Origin: Zobellella endophytica
GTDB taxonomy: Bacteria; Pseudomonadota; Gammaproteobacteria; Enterobacterales; Aeromonadaceae
Length of the DNA: 64,000 nt
Reading direction: 5' to 3'
Assembly: GCF_003012775.1 (NCBI RefSeq)
Contig: NZ_PXYG01000006.1
Location: 62,001-126,000, forward strand
A program made the translations under genes and the position numbers. The notes beneath the pieces were generated by a model, which saw nothing but the letters and a program-made list of their open reading frames with translations, searched no databases and was not told the DNA's origin. Every line of letters starts with the position of its first letter. The stretch's first letter is position 1. Positions 25,078-33,553 of the stretch are shown piece after piece.

Positions 25078-26139
25078 ATGCAGTCCTCGCTGTATTCCGT
25101 TCTGCTGCTGCCCCTGGTGTTGCTGCTGTCGGCCTGCGCCAACCCCAAGCCGGGCGACTGGCAGGTGCTGGCCCCGGGCGGGCCCGATTTGAGGTTCACC
25201 GGCATGGTGCACCATCTGGAGCTGGAAGGTGGCCTCTATCTTGTCCGCGACGCCGGCGGCACCAACTACCACCCGGTCAACCTGCCCGCCGCCTTCCGCC
25301 GGGACGGCCTGGCGGTGGCGGTGGAGGCCCGTCGGCGGGACGACCTGCTGTCCATCGGCATGGTCGGCCCCATGATAGAGCTGACTCGCATCCGCGAGGC
25401 CGAGCCCGAGCCCGCCGTTGCCCTGCCGGGCAGCCGCTGGCGGCTGGAAGACCTGGGCGGCCGGGGCGTGCTGGATCGGGTGCCGGTCACCCTGGCCTTC
25501 CCCGAGCCGGGCCGGGTCGCCGGCTTCGCCTCCTGCAACCAATTTGGCGGCAGCGCCGATATCGACGGCGAGCAGATCCGGATAAACGGCCTCAAAGCCA
25601 CGCAAAAGGGCTGCACCGAGGCGGTGGAGCATCAGGAACGGCGGTACCTGGCAGCGCTGGCAAGTGCCACCCGCTTCATCACCCAGGGGCCCTTTCTCTA
25701 CCTCTACGGCCCGAACCATACCCAGCCGCTGAAGTTTATCCGCATCGAGGAAGAAGAGCGGTTGATGGGCGACTGGACCATCACCGCCCATCACCTGCCC
25801 GGCATCGGCGCCATGAGCGAAGCGGAGGCCGCCGCCTGGCACGGCCGGCGGCTGCAACTGCGCTTTCCCTGGGCGGAGTGGGAGGGCGAGCGTTGCGAAC
25901 GGCCCCGTTACCGGCTAAGTTCCCTCGAACCGGACGCCCTGCTGGCCGACTACCGGCTGGCCCCGGGCAGCCTGCCGCCGCTGGAAACGGCGGCACGGCC
26001 GCAACGGCTGGAGGTGTTCTGCGCCGAACGGCCCTGGCTCGAGCTGCTGGTCGGAGACAACCGGCTGCTGCTGCCCTGGGATGGCGCCTTTTTCGAGCTG
26101 GAGCCTGACGGCGGTATTCATAGCGCGACCAGCCAGTGA
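25078..26139 (+). CDS. META/HslJ-domain lipoprotein
   Basis: A 353-residue lipoprotein (signal MQSSLYSVLLLPLVLLLSAC with LLSAC lipobox). Residues about 25-110 form a beta-rich domain paralogous to the secreted protein at 22582. Residues about 115-225 form a META (DUF306/HslJ) domain: SRWRLEDLGGRG, FASCNQFGGSADIDGEQIRI, TQKGCTEAVEHQERRYLAAL. About 130 further residues are not recognised. META proteins are outer-membrane stress proteins, and HslJ contributes to novobiocin resistance in E. coli. GGAGTCCTTT precedes ATG 25078. Confidence 0.8.
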   Translation: MQSSLYSVLLLPLVLLLSACANPKPGDWQVLAPGGPDLRFTGMVHHLELEGGLYLVRDAGGTNYHPVNLPAAFRRDGLAVAVEARRRDDLLSIGMVGPMIELTRIREAEPEPAVALPGSRWRLEDLGGRGVLDRVPVTLAFPEPGRVAGFASCNQFGGSADIDGEQIRINGLKATQKGCTEAVEHQERRYLAALASATRFITQGPFLYLYGPNHTQPLKFIRIEEEERLMGDWTITAHHLPGIGAMSEAEAAAWHGRRLQLRFPWAEWEGERCERPRYRLSSLEPDALLADYRLAPGSLPPLETAARPQRLEVFCAERPWLELLVGDNRLLLPWDGAFFELEPDGGIHSATSQ

Positions 26140-26763
26140 TTATCGACTCAGGGCGATACGCGCACCCAGGCCCAGCAGCAGCAGGCCGGAGCCGCCCTCC
26201 AGCGCACGGGTGTAACGGGCGCCGGCCGGGTTGCCGAACACCAGGCCGCCCAGGCAGGCATAGAAGCTGTTGCTCAGGGTGGCCAGCAGGCTGAACAGCA
26301 GGCCGAGCAGCACCAGTTCGGCGGCGGGATTAGCCGAGTTCGCACTAACGAACTGAGGCAGGAAGGACAGGAAGAAGATGGCCACCTTGGGATTGAGCAC
26401 GCTCACCACCACCCCCTGGCGGAACACCCCCCGCGCCGGCGCAGCGCCAGCCTGCGGCCGCAGCGGCGAGGTGCCGCGCCAGCTGTTGCGCAGCGCCATC
26501 ACGCCCAGGTAGAGCAGGTAACAGGCGCCCAGGTACTTCACCAGGCCGAACAGGAAGGCGGAGCTCAGGATCAGCGCCGACAGCCCCAGCACGGCGGCGG
26601 CGGTATGCACCAGGTAGCCCAGGCCCAGCCCCAGGGCGGCCTTGAGCCCGGTACGCAGCCGGCCGCGCATGGTGCTGGACACCACATAGACGACGTCCGG
26701 CCCCGGGATCAGGTTGAGCGACAGGGTGGCGATCACGAACATCAGCAGGGTATGGGCTTCCAT
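26140..26763 (-). CDS. LysE family exporter (2)
   Basis: A 207-residue inner-membrane exporter with about six helices. The start ATG 26763 (MEAHTLLMFVIATLSLNLIPGPDVVYV) shows the LysE/RhtB 'PGPD' motif after helix 1; later SVLNPKVAIFFLSFLPQFV matches the 'NPKxxxFFxxFxPQF' signature. Members export amino acids or homoserine lactones. It overlaps the upstream LysE gene by one base (TGATG). Residues further upstream in frame lie inside that gene. Confidence 0.88.
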   Translation of the reverse strand: MEAHTLLMFVIATLSLNLIPGPDVVYVVSSTMRGRLRTGLKAALGLGLGYLVHTAAAVLGLSALILSSAFLFGLVKYLGACYLLYLGVMALRNSWRGTSPLRPQAGAAPARGVFRQGVVVSVLNPKVAIFFLSFLPQFVSANSANPAAELVLLGLLFSLLATLSNSFYACLGGLVFGNPAGARYTRALEGGSGLLLLGLGARIALSR

Positions 26764-27371
26764 CAGATCACCACCTTCAGCGCCAGCCCCAGCAGCACCA
26801 GGCCGCTGAGTTTGTCGATCATGCCCGACTTGGCCTTGAGCCACACCAGCACCGGTCCGCGCGACAGCGCCAGCGCCACCAGCACATACCAGAGGGCGTC
26901 GATGCCGCCGGCGGTGAGCATCATAATGCCGCCCTGCTGCCAGCCGGTGTCGGCGCGCACGAACTGGCTGAACAGGGCCAGGAAGAAGATGGCCAGCTGG
27001 GGATTGAGGAAGGCGACCATAAAGCCCTCGAAGGCCCCCCGGCGACCGCGCACATTATGGGTGCCCTGACTCCCTTCGCCGCCGCCGGGCTTCGCCAGCA
27101 GCGCCCTGATCCCCAGCCAGGCCAGGAAGGCGGCGCCGCCGTAGCGGATGATGTCGAACAGCAGCGGAGTTTTGGTGATCAGCAGCGCCAGCCCCAGGGC
27201 GGTGATCAGGGCGTAGAGCCCCACCCCCAGGCCGTGGCCCAGGGCGGTGGCCACGCCGTGTCCCTGGCCGCCCCGCACCGTGTTGCGGATCACCAGCGCC
27301 AGGCTGGGCCCGGGGCTGACCGCCCCCATCATACAGATCGCCGCCAAGGCCAGCCAACTGGTCAGTTCCAT
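26763..27371 (-). CDS. LysE family exporter (1)
   Basis: A 202-residue paralogue of the following gene. It has MGAVSPGPSLALVIRNTV, the 'SPGP' motif, and FLNPQLAIFFLALFSQFV. AAGAGAGGAAGAAC precedes ATG 27371. The two exporters may pair or have different amino-acid specificity. Together with the LysR gene upstream (97-bp gap, same strand) they probably form a regulated amino-acid efflux unit. Confidence 0.88.
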   Translation of the reverse strand: MELTSWLALAAICMMGAVSPGPSLALVIRNTVRGGQGHGVATALGHGLGVGLYALITALGLALLITKTPLLFDIIRYGGAAFLAWLGIRALLAKPGGGEGSQGTHNVRGRRGAFEGFMVAFLNPQLAIFFLALFSQFVRADTGWQQGGIMMLTAGGIDALWYVLVALALSRGPVLVWLKAKSGMIDKLSGLVLLGLALKVVI

Positions 27372-27467
27372 GTTCTTCCTCTCTTGTCACCGGGGTTCTG
27401 AGTTCAGCTTAATACCGCCCTCATCATGCCCATAGTGAAAGTTAGGAATAGATTTCATAACCAAAAG

Positions 27468-28397
27468 CTATAGTTTGGTGCGACTCTCCCGCACCGTGCG
27501 CTGCAGGTGATCCCGCAGAAAGGGGAAGCACAGCTCCCGGAACCAGCGGTGGGCCGGATCCTGGTGGTGGCGCTGGTGCCACATCAGGTGATACTGCTGG
27601 GCCTGGGTGGCGAACGGCAGCGCCGTATAACATAGCGGATGCGCCCGGGACAGCTGCCAGGCAATATGGGCCGGGGTGGTCAGCAGGCAGTCGGTGCGGC
27701 ACAGCACCTCCACCGCCGCCTGGAAGAAAGGCACCCGGGCGAACCAGCGCCGGGCCAGCCCCAGGGGCGCCAGCACCCGCTCCACCGGGCTGTCCTTGTC
27801 GCCGCCGCCGCTCACCTGCAGATGGGGCCAGGCCAGGTAGTCGTCCAGGCCGGGCGAGCGGCCCGCCAGCGGATGGTGCCGGCCCATCAGCACCACCAGG
27901 CCATCTTCCCCCTGGCACAGGCCGCGGATCTGCTCCGGCACCTGGTCGGTGATGGTGGACACCAGATCGAGCGGCGACTGCCACAGCTGCGGCAACTGGC
28001 GTTTGTCCCACAACACATACTCCAGTGCCGCCCCCGGCGCCTGGCGGGCCAGTTCGGCGCAGATGTCCGGCAGTATGTACTGGGCCACGTAGTCGGATGA
28101 AGCCAGCTGGAACCCCCGCTCGCAACGGGCCGGATCGAAGCCGGGCGCCGCGTAGAGCCGCTCCAGCGCCCCGAGCGAGTCGGCCAGCTCCCGCGCCAGC
28201 AACTCGGCCCTGGGCGTGAGCAGCCAGCGCTGGCCCTCGCGCACCAGCAGTTCGTCGTTGAACTCGCTGCGCAACTGGGCCAGCTGCTTGCTGATGGACG
28301 GCTGGCTCAGGTGCAGCAGCTCCGCCGCCCGGCTGAGGTTGCGGGTGTCGAGCAGCACCTTGAGGGTGGGCAGCAGGTTGAGGTTGGCTTTGTGCAC
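27468..28397 (-). CDS. LysR family transcriptional regulator
   Basis: A 309-residue regulator. The N-terminal winged helix-turn-helix is LLPTLKVLLDTRNLSRAAEL, then LHLSQPSISKQLAQLRSEF; an effector domain (about 90-300) follows. It precedes the two LysE genes on the same strand and is divergent from yjjG, so it may control the exporters and itself. A start GTG or ATG at 28397 (MHKANLNLL) fits the usual family length. Confidence 0.88.
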   Translation of the reverse strand: MHKANLNLLPTLKVLLDTRNLSRAAELLHLSQPSISKQLAQLRSEFNDELLVREGQRWLLTPRAELLARELADSLGALERLYAAPGFDPARCERGFQLASSDYVAQYILPDICAELARQAPGAALEYVLWDKRQLPQLWQSPLDLVSTITDQVPEQIRGLCQGEDGLVVLMGRHHPLAGRSPGLDDYLAWPHLQVSGGGDKDSPVERVLAPLGLARRWFARVPFFQAAVEVLCRTDCLLTTPAHIAWQLSRAHPLCYTALPFATQAQQYHLMWHQRHHQDPAHRWFRELCFPFLRDHLQRTVRESRTKL

Positions 28398-28571
28398 CTT
28401 GAGTTATCCTTCCGTCGGCCGGAGGCCTATCTTAGGCCAGCCGGTGCCGGCACTGAAGGGGCGATGGCCATCCGACACCCTATTGTCTTGTCATGGACAA
28501 AAACCATACAATCCCTTCTTCTTGCCAAAAGCCCCGACCCAAAGCGCGAAAGACGCTGGAGAACATAATAA

Positions 28572-29246
28572 ATGCAATATAAATGGATACTGTTCGACGC
28601 CGACGACACCCTTTTTCACTTCGATGCCTTCGCGGGACTCAGGCGTATGTTCGCCGGCTTCGGGGTGGACTTCGGTGAGCAGGACTTTCACCACTACCAG
28701 ACCCTCAACCAGCCGCTGTGGGTGGACTACCAGAACGGCCACATCACCGCCGAGCAGTTGCAGCATCAACGCTTCGCCGGCTGGGCGGAACGCCTGGCGG
28801 TGACAACCCGCGAGCTGAACAGCGCCTTCCTCCACGCCATGGCGGACATCTGCGCCCCCCTGCCCGGCGCCCGGGAACTGATCGACGCCCTGTCCGGCAG
28901 GGCCCGACTCGGCATCATCACCAACGGCTTTACCGAATTGCAGCAGGTACGGCTGGAGCGCACCGGCTTCAGGGACGCCTTCTCCACCCTGGTGATCTCC
29001 GAGCAGGTGGGCCTGGCCAAGCCGGATCCGGGCATCTTCGAACACGCCCTGGCACTGATGGGCCGGCCACCCCGGGAGCAGGTGCTGATGGTGGGCGACA
29101 ATCCCCATTCCGACATCCTCGGCGGCCTCAACGCCGGCATCCACACCTGCTGGCTGAACACCGCCGGCAAGCCCGCACCCGAGGGCATCAGCCCCCACTA
29201 CCAGGTGAGTTCGCTGCACGAATTGCACAAACTGCTGCTGTGTTAG
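28572..29246 (+). CDS. yjjG: HAD-superfamily pyrimidine 5'-nucleotidase
   Basis: A 224-residue HAD hydrolase (E. coli YjjG is 225). Motif I is [20 protein letters not shown], motif II is [15 protein letters not shown], motif III Lys is in [15 protein letters not shown], and motif IV is [18 protein letters not shown]. YjjG dephosphorylates UMP, dUMP, dTMP and non-canonical pyrimidine nucleotides, giving protection against base analogues. Start ATG 28572 is preceded by a weak site. A heptamer tandem repeat begins four bases after the stop. Confidence 0.92.
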   Translation: MQYKWILFDADDTLFHFDAFAGLRRMFAGFGVDFGEQDFHHYQTLNQPLWVDYQNGHITAEQLQHQRFAGWAERLAVTTRELNSAFLHAMADICAPLPGARELIDALSGRARLGIITNGFTELQQVRLERTGFRDAFSTLVISEQVGLAKPDPGIFEHALALMGRPPREQVLMVGDNPHSDILGGLNAGIHTCWLNTAGKPAPEGISPHYQVSSLHELHKLLLC

Positions 29247-29249
29247 AGC

Positions 29250-29298
29250 GTGAGGCGTGAGGCGTGAGGCGTGAGGCGTGAGGCGTGAGGCGTGAGGC
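29250..29298 (+). repeat. seven perfect GTGAGGC tandem repeats
   Basis: GTGAGGC is repeated seven times without a mismatch, directly after the yjjG stop and before the shared terminator. It is non-coding and probably prone to slippage. Confidence 0.95.
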
Positions 29299-29343
29299 GT
29301 TGCAGGAGAATACCAACACTTTCCCCTCACAGCTACACGCAAC

Positions 29344-29367
29344 AAGGGCGGCCCGGAGGCCGCCCTT
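29344..29367. terminator. bidirectional terminator between yjjG and the permease gene
   Basis: Stem AAGGGCGGCC (29344-29353) with CGGA loop and GGCCGCCCTT (29358-29367), then TTAT. It lies between convergent genes and has A and T runs on both sides. Confidence 0.85.
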
Positions 29368-29370
29368 TAT

Positions 29371-30699
29371 TCATTCCTCGGTATTAAACCGCATGGCCGG
29401 GGTCGGTTGCCGGAATCCCTTGGTCAGCCATACCAACCACAACATGCCGGCCAATAGCCAGGTGCTCCCCAACAGGACGGCCGTCTTGTCCAGGCTGCTC
29501 AGCAGCCACAAGGTCGCCATCATGCCCAGCAGGGGGAAAATCAGATAAAACAGCACGCCATGGCCGTCTCGCCGCCGTTCCCGAATAAAGTAATGGAACA
29601 CCACCGCCGCATTCACCAGGGAAAAAGCCAGAAATGCACCGAAGTTAATAAAAGAGGTCGAGGTGGTAACATCCAGACCCAGGGCCAACAAGGCCACCAG
29701 TGCACTGAAACACAACGCCGCCACGGGTGTGTTGAAGCGACCGAGCTGACCCAGCAGCTGTCTGGGCAAGACATCGTCACGCCCCATGGCGTAAATCAGC
29801 CGTCCGCCACTGGCCTGGGCGGCAATACCCGAGGCAAACTGCCCCACGACCAGACCGATCATAAAGAGGGAAACAAAGATATCCCCGCCGATATTACGGG
29901 CGATTTCAATGGCCGCGGCATCGGTATTGTCAAACCGGGCACCGGGATGAGCCAGCTGCACGAAGTAGGACACGGCGACAAAGATCAGCCCGCCAATCAG
30001 GGTAATGAGCAGGATTGCCTTGGGCACGGTACGCCTGGCGTCCCGGGTTTCTTCCGTCAGGGTGGTTACGGCGTCAAAGCCGAGAAAGGAATAACAGGCC
30101 ACGGCGGCGCCCGCCATCAGCGTACTCATGGTCGCCCCCTGCTCCCCCAGGAAAGGGGCCAGGCTCCAGAACGGCCTGGACCCATCGGAGCCGATATAAT
30201 GCAGGGTCAGGCCCACGAAGGCGACCAACACCAGGAACTGTGCCACCATCAGCAACGCATTGATGGCGCTCGCCATTTTGAGGCCGATAATATTAATTAC
30301 CGTGGTCACCCCGATAAAGGCGAGCAGCCATACCGCCTGGGGGATGGCGGGAAACGCCGACGCCAGATAAGCGGCCCCGATCAGCCAGATCACCATGGGC
30401 AGGAAAAGATAGTCGAGCAGTATCGCCCAGCCGGCAAAAAAACCCAGCTTGTCATTGATGGCATGACGAACATAACCATAGGCGGAGCCCGCCGTCGGAC
30501 AGGCGGCCGCCATGCGGCCGTAACTGTGTGCGGTAAACAGCATGGCCACCAGCGCAATCAGGTAGGCGCCCGGTACGCTGCCCTCGGTAATGATGGCCAG
30601 TATGCCAAACGTGCCCAGCACGATAATAGGTGTCATATAGGCCAGACCAAACAGCACCAGCTGCGGTAATGTCAGGGTTTTCTGTAATTTGAGCATCAT
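29371..30699 (-). CDS. APC-family amino-acid permease
   Basis: An approximately 442-residue permease with about 12 helices. It has the helix 1 signature LFGLAYMTPIIVLGTFGI and helix 6 FLGFDAVTTLTEETRDARRTVP (the 'GFDxxxxxxEE' motif of APC/PuuP-like transporters). ACAAGGAGTCG precedes two consecutive ATGs at 30699 and 30696; the second has the better spacing. The gene follows the amidohydrolase at 30746 on the same strand by 46 bp, so it probably imports or exchanges that enzyme's substrate or product. The frame extension to 30783 overlaps the amidohydrolase. Confidence 0.88.
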   Translation of the reverse strand: MMLKLQKTLTLPQLVLFGLAYMTPIIVLGTFGILAIITEGSVPGAYLIALVAMLFTAHSYGRMAAACPTAGSAYGYVRHAINDKLGFFAGWAILLDYLFLPMVIWLIGAAYLASAFPAIPQAVWLLAFIGVTTVINIIGLKMASAINALLMVAQFLVLVAFVGLTLHYIGSDGSRPFWSLAPFLGEQGATMSTLMAGAAVACYSFLGFDAVTTLTEETRDARRTVPKAILLITLIGGLIFVAVSYFVQLAHPGARFDNTDAAAIEIARNIGGDIFVSLFMIGLVVGQFASGIAAQASGGRLIYAMGRDDVLPRQLLGQLGRFNTPVAALCFSALVALLALGLDVTTSTSFINFGAFLAFSLVNAAVVFHYFIRERRRDGHGVLFYLIFPLLGMMATLWLLSSLDKTAVLLGSTWLLAGMLWLVWLTKGFRQPTPAMRFNTEE

Positions 30700-30745
30700 C
30701 GACTCCTTGTCGTCGTAGTCCTGATAATAAAGATGGGGCTGAGGG

Positions 30746-31561
30746 TTAATCGAAGAACCAGTAACGCCGGCCATCGGGGGCATCTTCCGCCCGGCCGGCC
30801 AGCTGCAGGCGGCGATCCGCCAGGTAGTGGTAATCCCGGCGAGCCCGGTCCAGCCGGGTGAAATCCAGCCAGACAGGGGCGGAACCCTGATCCCGCCCCA
30901 GCTCGGCCACTAGCTCGCCATGGGGATCCATCACTGCGCTCTCTCCCGCAAAGGTAAGTCCGGCGCCACTGCCCGCCCGGTTAGTCATGGCAATAAACAC
31001 TTGATTATCCTGCGCTCTGGCCAGGGCAGCCTGACGGTGTACCCGGCCATAGGGATCCATGTTGCCGTTGGTCACCAGGATCAGGTCGGTGCCCATGGCG
31101 GCCAGAGCTCGGGCCGTTTCGGGGAATTCAATGTCGTAGCAAATCAGCAAACCAATCCGGCGGCCGCGCCACACCCCACTGACCAGCCGGTCTCCGGGAC
31201 AGACCAAGTCGCGCTCATCGGGCCACAGGTGGGTTTTTCTGTAGCGTAGTGCCACCCCTTCTTCCGGCGTGATCAAGACGGTGGTGTTAAACACCCGGTC
31301 GCGATCACGTTCCAGTAAGCCGATGGCGATGGCCATATCCTTGCGGCGGCTGACATCGATCAGGGTGGTCAGTTCTGGGCCAGCGATCGCCAGCGCCCGG
31401 TCTTCAACATGACCAGGTTCGGCAAAACCGGTGAGGTGGGTTTCGGGAAAGATCACCAGCCGGGTAGCCGGATCACGGCTGTCTATCCATGTCAGGGCCT
31501 GGGCCAGGTTGTGTTCGACATCCCCTTCACGGCTGGCCAGCTGGGCGAGTTCAATCTGCAT
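30746..31561 (-). CDS. carbon-nitrogen hydrolase (nitrilase superfamily)
   Basis: A 271-residue enzyme with the catalytic triad Glu40 (VIFPETHLTGF), Lys109 (LRYRKTHLWP) and Cys141 (GLLICYDIEFPE). It hydrolyses an amide, nitrile or carbamoyl C-N bond in the cytosol; members include omega-amidases, N-carbamoyl amidohydrolases and aliphatic amidases. Context (amino-acid permease downstream, LuxR regulator divergent) favours use of an amide or carbamoyl amino acid as nitrogen source. GGAGACGGGAC precedes ATG 31561. Confidence 0.88.
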   Translation of the reverse strand: MQIELAQLASREGDVEHNLAQALTWIDSRDPATRLVIFPETHLTGFAEPGHVEDRALAIAGPELTTLIDVSRRKDMAIAIGLLERDRDRVFNTTVLITPEEGVALRYRKTHLWPDERDLVCPGDRLVSGVWRGRRIGLLICYDIEFPETARALAAMGTDLILVTNGNMDPYGRVHRQAALARAQDNQVFIAMTNRAGSGAGLTFAGESAVMDPHGELVAELGRDQGSAPVWLDFTRLDRARRDYHYLADRRLQLAGRAEDAPDGRRYWFFD

Positions 31562-31645
31562 GTCCCGTCTCCTGTTATGTTATGTTGAAGGCCGCAGTTT
31601 CCGTTACGGCACCAGTATGACAGCTGGCAGGACTTTGCCTATTCC

Positions 31646-32482
31646 ATGGGAGGGGTAACGCAATTGGGGGATATCACACCAACCGGATTGGACAGCCTGT
31701 ACTGGCACCGTTCATTTGGGCGACTGGTCGATAAGCTGGATGCGCCTGATTTCTGGCTCGGCGTGGCACGTCTGTTGCGTGACGACGTCAGCTTCGAAAG
31801 CTGGGTGGCGCTGATCTTCTCACCCGTCCGGCCACCGGAGATCCTGGCCGAAAGCGACACGGACGATGGCAGTGACGAGCAGTTGTTCCGCGATTACCAG
31901 CAGGGGCTTTACCTGTTGGATCCCTTCTATATCGATGCCTGCTCCCAGGCTCGCAGCGGCTTGTTCCGGCTCGATGACGTGGCGCCGGAACAGTTCGTAC
32001 ACACTGAGTACTACCAGCGTTATTTTCACCGCAACATCGTGGCCGATGAAATACAGTTCAATGTCGTCCTGGATAACGAACGCACCCTGTGCCTTTCACT
32101 CGGTTCCTCGCACCGTTTCCGGCGACCGGCCATCGGTGTCCTCACCATGATCCAGCCCTGGCTATTGCCGCTGATGCGTCAGCGCATGCATTTTGAAAAG
32201 GCCAGGGAGACGGCGCTACCCGGACCTCACCCTTGGCATCCACAATCGGAGTTGCCGGCACCGCCGGCCATCACGGCCCTGACCGACAGGGAGCGAGAGG
32301 TCAGCCAACTGATGCTCGGCGGTTGCAGCACCAAAGAGATTGCCCGGCGCCTGGGGATTTCGGTCGAAACGGTCAGGGCGCACAAGAAACACCTTTATGC
32401 CAAGTTGAACATCAATTCGCAGTCGGAGCTGTTTGCCCTGTTCTGGCAGGCGCGGAAAGAAAGTGCAGGCGCCAGGGAATAA
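31646..32482 (+). CDS. LuxR family transcriptional regulator
   Basis: A 278-residue regulator. The C-terminal helix-turn-helix (about 210-270) reads LTDREREVSQLMLGGCSTKE, then IARRLGISVETVRAHKKHLY, a typical GerE/LuxR domain. The N-terminal 200 residues are not a receiver (no DD/D/K set) and do not match autoinducer domains clearly; they could sense a metabolite. It is divergent from the amidohydrolase with an 84-bp gap, so it probably regulates that operon. A strong terminator follows at 32497. Confidence 0.85.
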   Translation: MGGVTQLGDITPTGLDSLYWHRSFGRLVDKLDAPDFWLGVARLLRDDVSFESWVALIFSPVRPPEILAESDTDDGSDEQLFRDYQQGLYLLDPFYIDACSQARSGLFRLDDVAPEQFVHTEYYQRYFHRNIVADEIQFNVVLDNERTLCLSLGSSHRFRRPAIGVLTMIQPWLLPLMRQRMHFEKARETALPGPHPWHPQSELPAPPAITALTDREREVSQLMLGGCSTKEIARRLGISVETVRAHKKHLYAKLNINSQSELFALFWQARKESAGARE

Positions 32483-32496
32483 TGGCACGGAAAACA

Positions 32497-32524
32497 ACAA
32501 GGGCGGCCCGAAGGCCGCCCTTGT
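32497..32524. terminator. bidirectional terminator
   Basis: Stem ACAAGGGCGGCC (32497-32508), loop CGAA, then GGCCGCCCTTGT (32513-32524). It lies between the convergent LuxR gene and allE. Confidence 0.85.
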
Positions 32525-32539
32525 GCTGGTGATGCTGGC

Positions 32540-33391
32540 TTAGCGCCGGTTGCCGCGGTAGGCGGGCGAGGCATTCAGCACCATGTGGCGGTTGATGTCC
32601 TTGTACAGCAGGTAGCGGAAGCGGGTCGGGCCGCTGGCGTAGCAGGCCTGCGGGCAGAAGGCGCGCAGCCACATGTAGTCGCCAGCTTCCACTTCCACCC
32701 AGTTCTGGTTCAGGTGGTACACCGCCTTGCCTTCCAGCACGTAGAGGCCGTGTTCCATGACGTGGGTTTCGTCGAACGGGATCACGCCGCCGGGCTGGAA
32801 GGTCACGATATTGACCTGCATGTCGTGACGCATGTCGGCGGAGTCCACGAAGCGGGTGGTGGCCCAGGCGTCGTTGGTGTCCGGCATCGGCGTCGGCTCA
32901 ATGTCGTTTTCGTTGGTGACGAAGGCTTCCGGTACCTCGATACCGTCCACATGCTCGTAGGCCTTGCGGATCCAGTGGAAGCGCACCGGCGCGTCGCCGT
33001 TGTTCTTCAGGGTCCAGTTGGCAGACGGCGGCAGGTAGGCGTAGCCACCGGTTTCCATCTGGTACTCTTTCCCTTCCAGAGTCAGGGTCATTTCCCCTTC
33101 CACCACGAACAGCACGCCTTGAGCGCCGCTGTCCAGCTCGGGCCGGTCGCTGCCGCCCTGGGGGGAGACTTCCATGATGTAATGGGAGAAGGTTTCGGAA
33201 AAACCGCTCATCGGGCGGGCGATGACCCACAGCCGGGTGTTATCCCAGAACGGCAGGAAACTGGTCACGATATCGCTCATCACGCCCTTGGGGATGATGG
33301 CATAGGCTTCGGTAAAGACCGCACGGTCGTTGATCAGTTGCGTCTGGGGCGGCAGACCGCCGGTGGGGGCATAATAAGTGTTACGGGCCAT
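32540..33391 (-). CDS. allE: (S)-ureidoglycine aminohydrolase
   Basis: A 283-residue bicupin enzyme (YlbA/AllE). It converts (S)-ureidoglycine to (S)-ureidoglycolate and ammonia in purine (allantoin) catabolism. Family sequence is seen at MARNTYYAPTGGLPPQTQL, AYAIIPKGVMSDIVTSFLP and MEVSPQGGSDRPE. The second cupin carries the Mn ligands in VIPFDETHVMEHGLYVLEGK and ends DYMWLRAFCPQACYASGP. Neighbouring steps (allantoinase, allantoate amidohydrolase) are absent from the window. It is divergent from a LysR gene (33554), its likely regulator. ACAGATG and a weak AAGGAC site precede ATG 33391. Confidence 0.9.
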   Translation of the reverse strand: MARNTYYAPTGGLPPQTQLINDRAVFTEAYAIIPKGVMSDIVTSFLPFWDNTRLWVIARPMSGFSETFSHYIMEVSPQGGSDRPELDSGAQGVLFVVEGEMTLTLEGKEYQMETGGYAYLPPSANWTLKNNGDAPVRFHWIRKAYEHVDGIEVPEAFVTNENDIEPTPMPDTNDAWATTRFVDSADMRHDMQVNIVTFQPGGVIPFDETHVMEHGLYVLEGKAVYHLNQNWVEVEAGDYMWLRAFCPQACYASGPTRFRYLLYKDINRHMVLNASPAYRGNRR

Positions 33392-33553
33392 TACATCTGT
33401 CCTTTTTCATGCAAAGTGGTTGGTCTGCGCCAACGGATCAGCAGTGGTCCTGACGAGGCTGCTGTTTAGATGCTGAATATCGTTGATTGTAGAGCATGGC
33501 CATTTGATTTATAAATTAAATAACTGAATGGCAACTAGTGGCTTTGCCACTGG

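Noticed and set aside
29250-29298. possible CRISPR-like repeat
   Set aside because: Heptamer units are directly adjacent with no spacers; no cas genes are present.
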